Positions 15,323 to 17,270 of a stretch of DNA of 17,270 nucleotides are shown one piece after another. Below the pieces are notes generated by a model. It saw nothing but the letters and a program-made list of their open reading frames with translations, made no database searches and was not told the origin of the DNA. The position numbers and the translations under genes are program-made. The stretch lies in assembly GCA_049600855.1 (NCBI GenBank), contig JBMYQA010000113.1:1-17270 (forward strand). Reading direction: 5' to 3'. This DNA comes from JBMYQA01 sp049600855 (lineage in GTDB: Bacteria > Bacteroidota > Bacteroidia > Cytophagales > Flammeovirgaceae). Positions within the stretch are counted from its first letter, which is position 1. The number at the start of each line of letters is the position of its first letter.

Positions 15323-16597
15323 TTAAGGCAAAATAAAGATTGGGCAATTCAACTCGATCGCTTCAAAAAAGGTTTCCAGCTCATCGTTATGCATGCTGAT
15401 ACATCCCCAAGTTAGGTGACGATCATCGTCATTTTCCCAACCTGGAGGAGCCCAGCCATGAATGCCAATTCCCCCGCCTAATGCGGTGTTTTTTGGAGGC
15501 GTTTTGCGGGCATTATTCGCCTGAACAATGGTGTTATATTGCCATTTTTTGATTAACCCATTTTTTAAGCCAACAGCAGCATCAAAATTATTGGGGTAGC
15601 TCACTCGCATCCAAGCAGGGCCAAAAAAGGCACTGATGGCACTTCCTGTAAATGGGCCTTTTGATTTTTGGCAAAGTCGGTAGGCTCCTTCAGGAAGTTT
15701 TAAATCGCCTTGTTTTACTTTATGTCCTTTAGGGTTTTGACTTAAAGCGATTTCATATTTTTGTTGTAATTTTCCATATTTTAAAAATAGCAATTTATAG
15801 GAACTTTTGACGGCAATCACCAGTTGAGGCATAGACTTTGGTGTTTTTAACTTACGGTGTTTTTTAATGAATTCGGTAGGATTCTCATAATTTGCTTTTA
15901 CCCATTCCACCGTTTTGTTGTGACTGCTCGGCCAATAATCAGCCGCTAAAGAGTCTAAGCTGTATTTTCGAATCTCGAAATGCAAATGTGCGGGATATTC
16001 GTCAAAATCTCCTTTGCCAATTTTTGCGATTTGCTGCCTTCGCTTTACGATATCGCCTTTCTTAACCAGCATTTCTTGCAAATGGGCATATTGCGAATAA
16101 ACTTTTCTGACTTTGCCATTTTCCAAAAAGCGATGTTCAATGACAATCACTTTTCCCCAAGGAGAAGCACAGGTTTGAGCAAAAATTACTTTTCCAATGG
16201 CAGGTGAGTAAACAGGCTGCCCTAAATCGGTATCTCCTCCCCCATTCCCATTCCAATCTTCGCCAGGGTGAATTCCCAATGCATACACTTGTGGAAATTT
16301 CACAGCCTTATACCAACCCGTATATACTTTCCCATTTGTTGTTGAGGTATAACTCCCTTTTCCATTTTTATCTCCAATCGGAAAATCAAAACCATCTGCC
16401 AATAAAGAATCTTGGTAAATTCTTAAGATTTTTCTGCTGCAATCTTCTATTCCAAAGGAATCCTTCTGACATCCAGTATCAACAATCACGCGCTCCATTT
16501 TCTTCAGCAGTGTTGCTCCAAACCCTTCATGTTCTTGGCTTTGGCAAGCCTGAATCGTAATACATAAAATAAGCAGCGGCAATAGAATCCTTTTCAT
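15323..16597 (-). CDS. Lipoprotein fusing M23 metallo-endopeptidase and YkuD L,D-transpeptidase domains
   Basis: 424 aa from the ATG at 16595-16597; an in-frame start at 16672 would add 25 residues before a good lipoprotein signal ('LLILCITIQAC', lipidated C18). Residues about 95-215 are an M23/LytM zinc endopeptidase with all ligands: H110-x3-D114, H172 ('QYAHL') and H204-L-H206 ('AHLHFEI'). Residues 257-424 are a YkuD-type L,D-transpeptidase: H380-G381 and catalytic C399 in 'HLTWGCISMHN', close to the canonical HG...[ST]HGC motif but with W397 in place of the second His. The protein could cut peptide cross-links and form or exchange L,D-links, or attach proteins to peptidoglycan, at the periplasmic side of an envelope membrane. 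Both halves look active. It is divergent from the membrane regulator at 16753. Confidence 0.88.
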   Translation of the reverse strand: MKRILLPLLILCITIQACQSQEHEGFGATLLKKMERVIVDTGCQKDSFGIEDCSRKILRIYQDSLLADGFDFPIGDKNGKGSYTSTTNGKVYTGWYKAVKFPQVYALGIHPGEDWNGNGGGDTDLGQPVYSPAIGKVIFAQTCASPWGKVIVIEHRFLENGKVRKVYSQYAHLQEMLVKKGDIVKRRQQIAKIGKGDFDEYPAHLHFEIRKYSLDSLAADYWPSSHNKTVEWVKANYENPTEFIKKHRKLKTPKSMPQLVIAVKSSYKLLFLKYGKLQQKYEIALSQNPKGHKVKQGDLKLPEGAYRLCQKSKGPFTGSAISAFFGPAWMRVSYPNNFDAAVGLKNGLIKKWQYNTIVQANNARKTPPKNTALGGGIGIHGWAPPGWENDDDRHLTWGCISMHNDELETFFEAIELNCPIFILP

Positions 16598-16752
16598 AAT
16601 TGTGACTTTTAATGAGTTTAATGTGTGACACTGTTCTAAAATAATAGATTTCCTCTGGTTATGATTCAACAAAATGCGTTTTTCACATATTTTATTATTG
16701 TATTGGCCTCATTAACTTCGTACTTCGATAACAACAAACACATTTTTACTTA

Positions 16753-17270
16753 ATGACTGTCCTTGAAGCACTCAAAAAGAAATTACAACAGCCATATTAT
16801 GGCAACTTTCAACTTCAACATACTTGGAGAAGGGCACTCATTTATGGGAGCTTCGTCAGCCTATTCCTATTTTACTTTGAGCCCTTTGACTTATCCACGT
16901 TGGAATCATGGATATTAGCAAGGGTATGTTTAACATTTGGGGCGATTACGTTTTTCAGCATCATCTTTCATGGTAATATTTTACCCTTATTTTTTAAGCA
17001 ATTTTACCAAGAAGAATCGTGGAATGTTTGGAAAGAAATTGTTTACGTCATGCTCAACTTCTTAAGCATTGGTATGCTGAACTTTGCCTATTTTGTCATC
17101 TTAGTTGATTTGAATCTCGAAACGTGGTGGCCTGCATTCGTTCGGATGCAAGTTGGAACCATAGCGGTGGGTTTACCACCAGTTACCGTCTTTATATTTT
17201 ACGATCAGAGTCGCTTGTTAAAGACGAATCTTCAAAAAGCCTTGGCACTCACTCAAAACATCTCAACTGA
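16753..17270 (+). CDS. Four-helix membrane protein, probable LytTR-type regulator (3' partial)
   Basis: The frame opens at the ATG 16753 and runs past the right edge (172 complete codons visible). Translation begins 'MTVLEALKKKLQQPYYGNF' and shows four hydrophobic segments: about 25-45 ('RRALIYGSFVSLFLFYFEPF'), 56-80, 94-118 and 130-150. A cytoplasmic helix then starts ('YDQSRLLKTNLQKALALTQ'). This layout (short basic N-terminus, 'FFEPF'-like motif in helix 1, four helices, coil) is that of Bacteroidota membrane proteins with a C-terminal LytTR DNA-binding domain. That domain would lie outside the window, so the assignment is inference. It is divergent from the M23/YkuD gene across 155 bp and could regulate it. 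Confidence 0.6.
   Translation, partial: MTVLEALKKKLQQPYYGNFQLQHTWRRALIYGSFVSLFLFYFEPFDLSTLESWILARVCLTFGAITFFSIIFHGNILPLFFKQFYQEESWNVWKEIVYVMLNFLSIGMLNFAYFVILVDLNLETWWPAFVRMQVGTIAVGLPPVTVFIFYDQSRLLKTNLQKALALTQNIST

Noticed and set aside
16204..16560. 118-codon plus-strand frame opposite the M23/YkuD gene
   Set aside because: It is antisense to a gene with intact catalytic motifs; the composition looks like a shadow.
1..17270. CRISPR array, insertion sequence, tRNA or phage genes
   Set aside because: I found no regularly spaced repeats, transposase or integrase motifs, cloverleaf sequence or structural phage proteins in either strand.

Overview
This AT-rich window looks like a chromosomal segment of a Bacteroidota bacterium, plausibly a marine or gliding Cytophagales-type organism; the rank below phylum is a guess. 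The reasons are a PorP/SprF-family outer-membrane protein of the type IX secretion system (T9SS), a large subtilisin-like protease ending in a T9SS type A sorting domain, several lipoproteins with relaxed lipoboxes, a four-helix membrane protein of the LytTR-regulator type, a GAF-SpoIIE phosphatase of a kind common in this phylum, no clear Shine-Dalgarno sequences, and a few promoter-like TAnnTTTG boxes. I see no tRNA, rRNA, CRISPR array, insertion sequence or phage gene.

Layout. (1) 1-3224, plus: the C-terminal 1070 or so residues of a signalling protein (helical repeats, GAF, coiled coil, SpoIIE phosphatase) whose start lies outside the window; it is closed by a terminator at 3264-3289. (2) 3305-5807, plus: an SCP2 domain fused to an alpha-methylacyl-CoA racemase-type enzyme, overlapping by 26 bp a PorP/SprF gene. 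(3) 5881-7419, minus: an exported class C beta-lactamase-like serine hydrolase. It is divergent from a small membrane protein (7607-8017, plus), with a CRP-like palindrome between them. (4) 8135-8950, plus: an mARC-like MOSC protein, convergent with a small lipoprotein (8963-9277, minus). (5) 9390-12533, minus: the T9SS cargo protease. (6) 12534-12849: the only gene-free stretch over 300 bp, containing a perfect 14-bp inverted repeat around a 63-bp spacer. (7) 12850-15320, plus: a three-helix membrane protein, a WG-repeat-like lipoprotein, and a DUF2306 membrane protein overlapping the latter by 17 bp. (8) 15323-16597, minus: a lipoprotein joining an M23 endopeptidase to a YkuD L,D-transpeptidase, divergent from a truncated membrane regulator at 16753-17270.

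The theme is cell envelope and secretion: a T9SS component, a T9SS substrate, a peptidoglycan-modifying lipoprotein and several exported or membrane proteins. Most look like ordinary chromosomal genes. The points most worth a second look are the M23-YkuD fusion, the inverted repeat upstream of the protease, the CRP-like site at 7485-7506, the SCP2-racemase fusion coupled to PorP, and the lipoprotein-DUF2306 pair.
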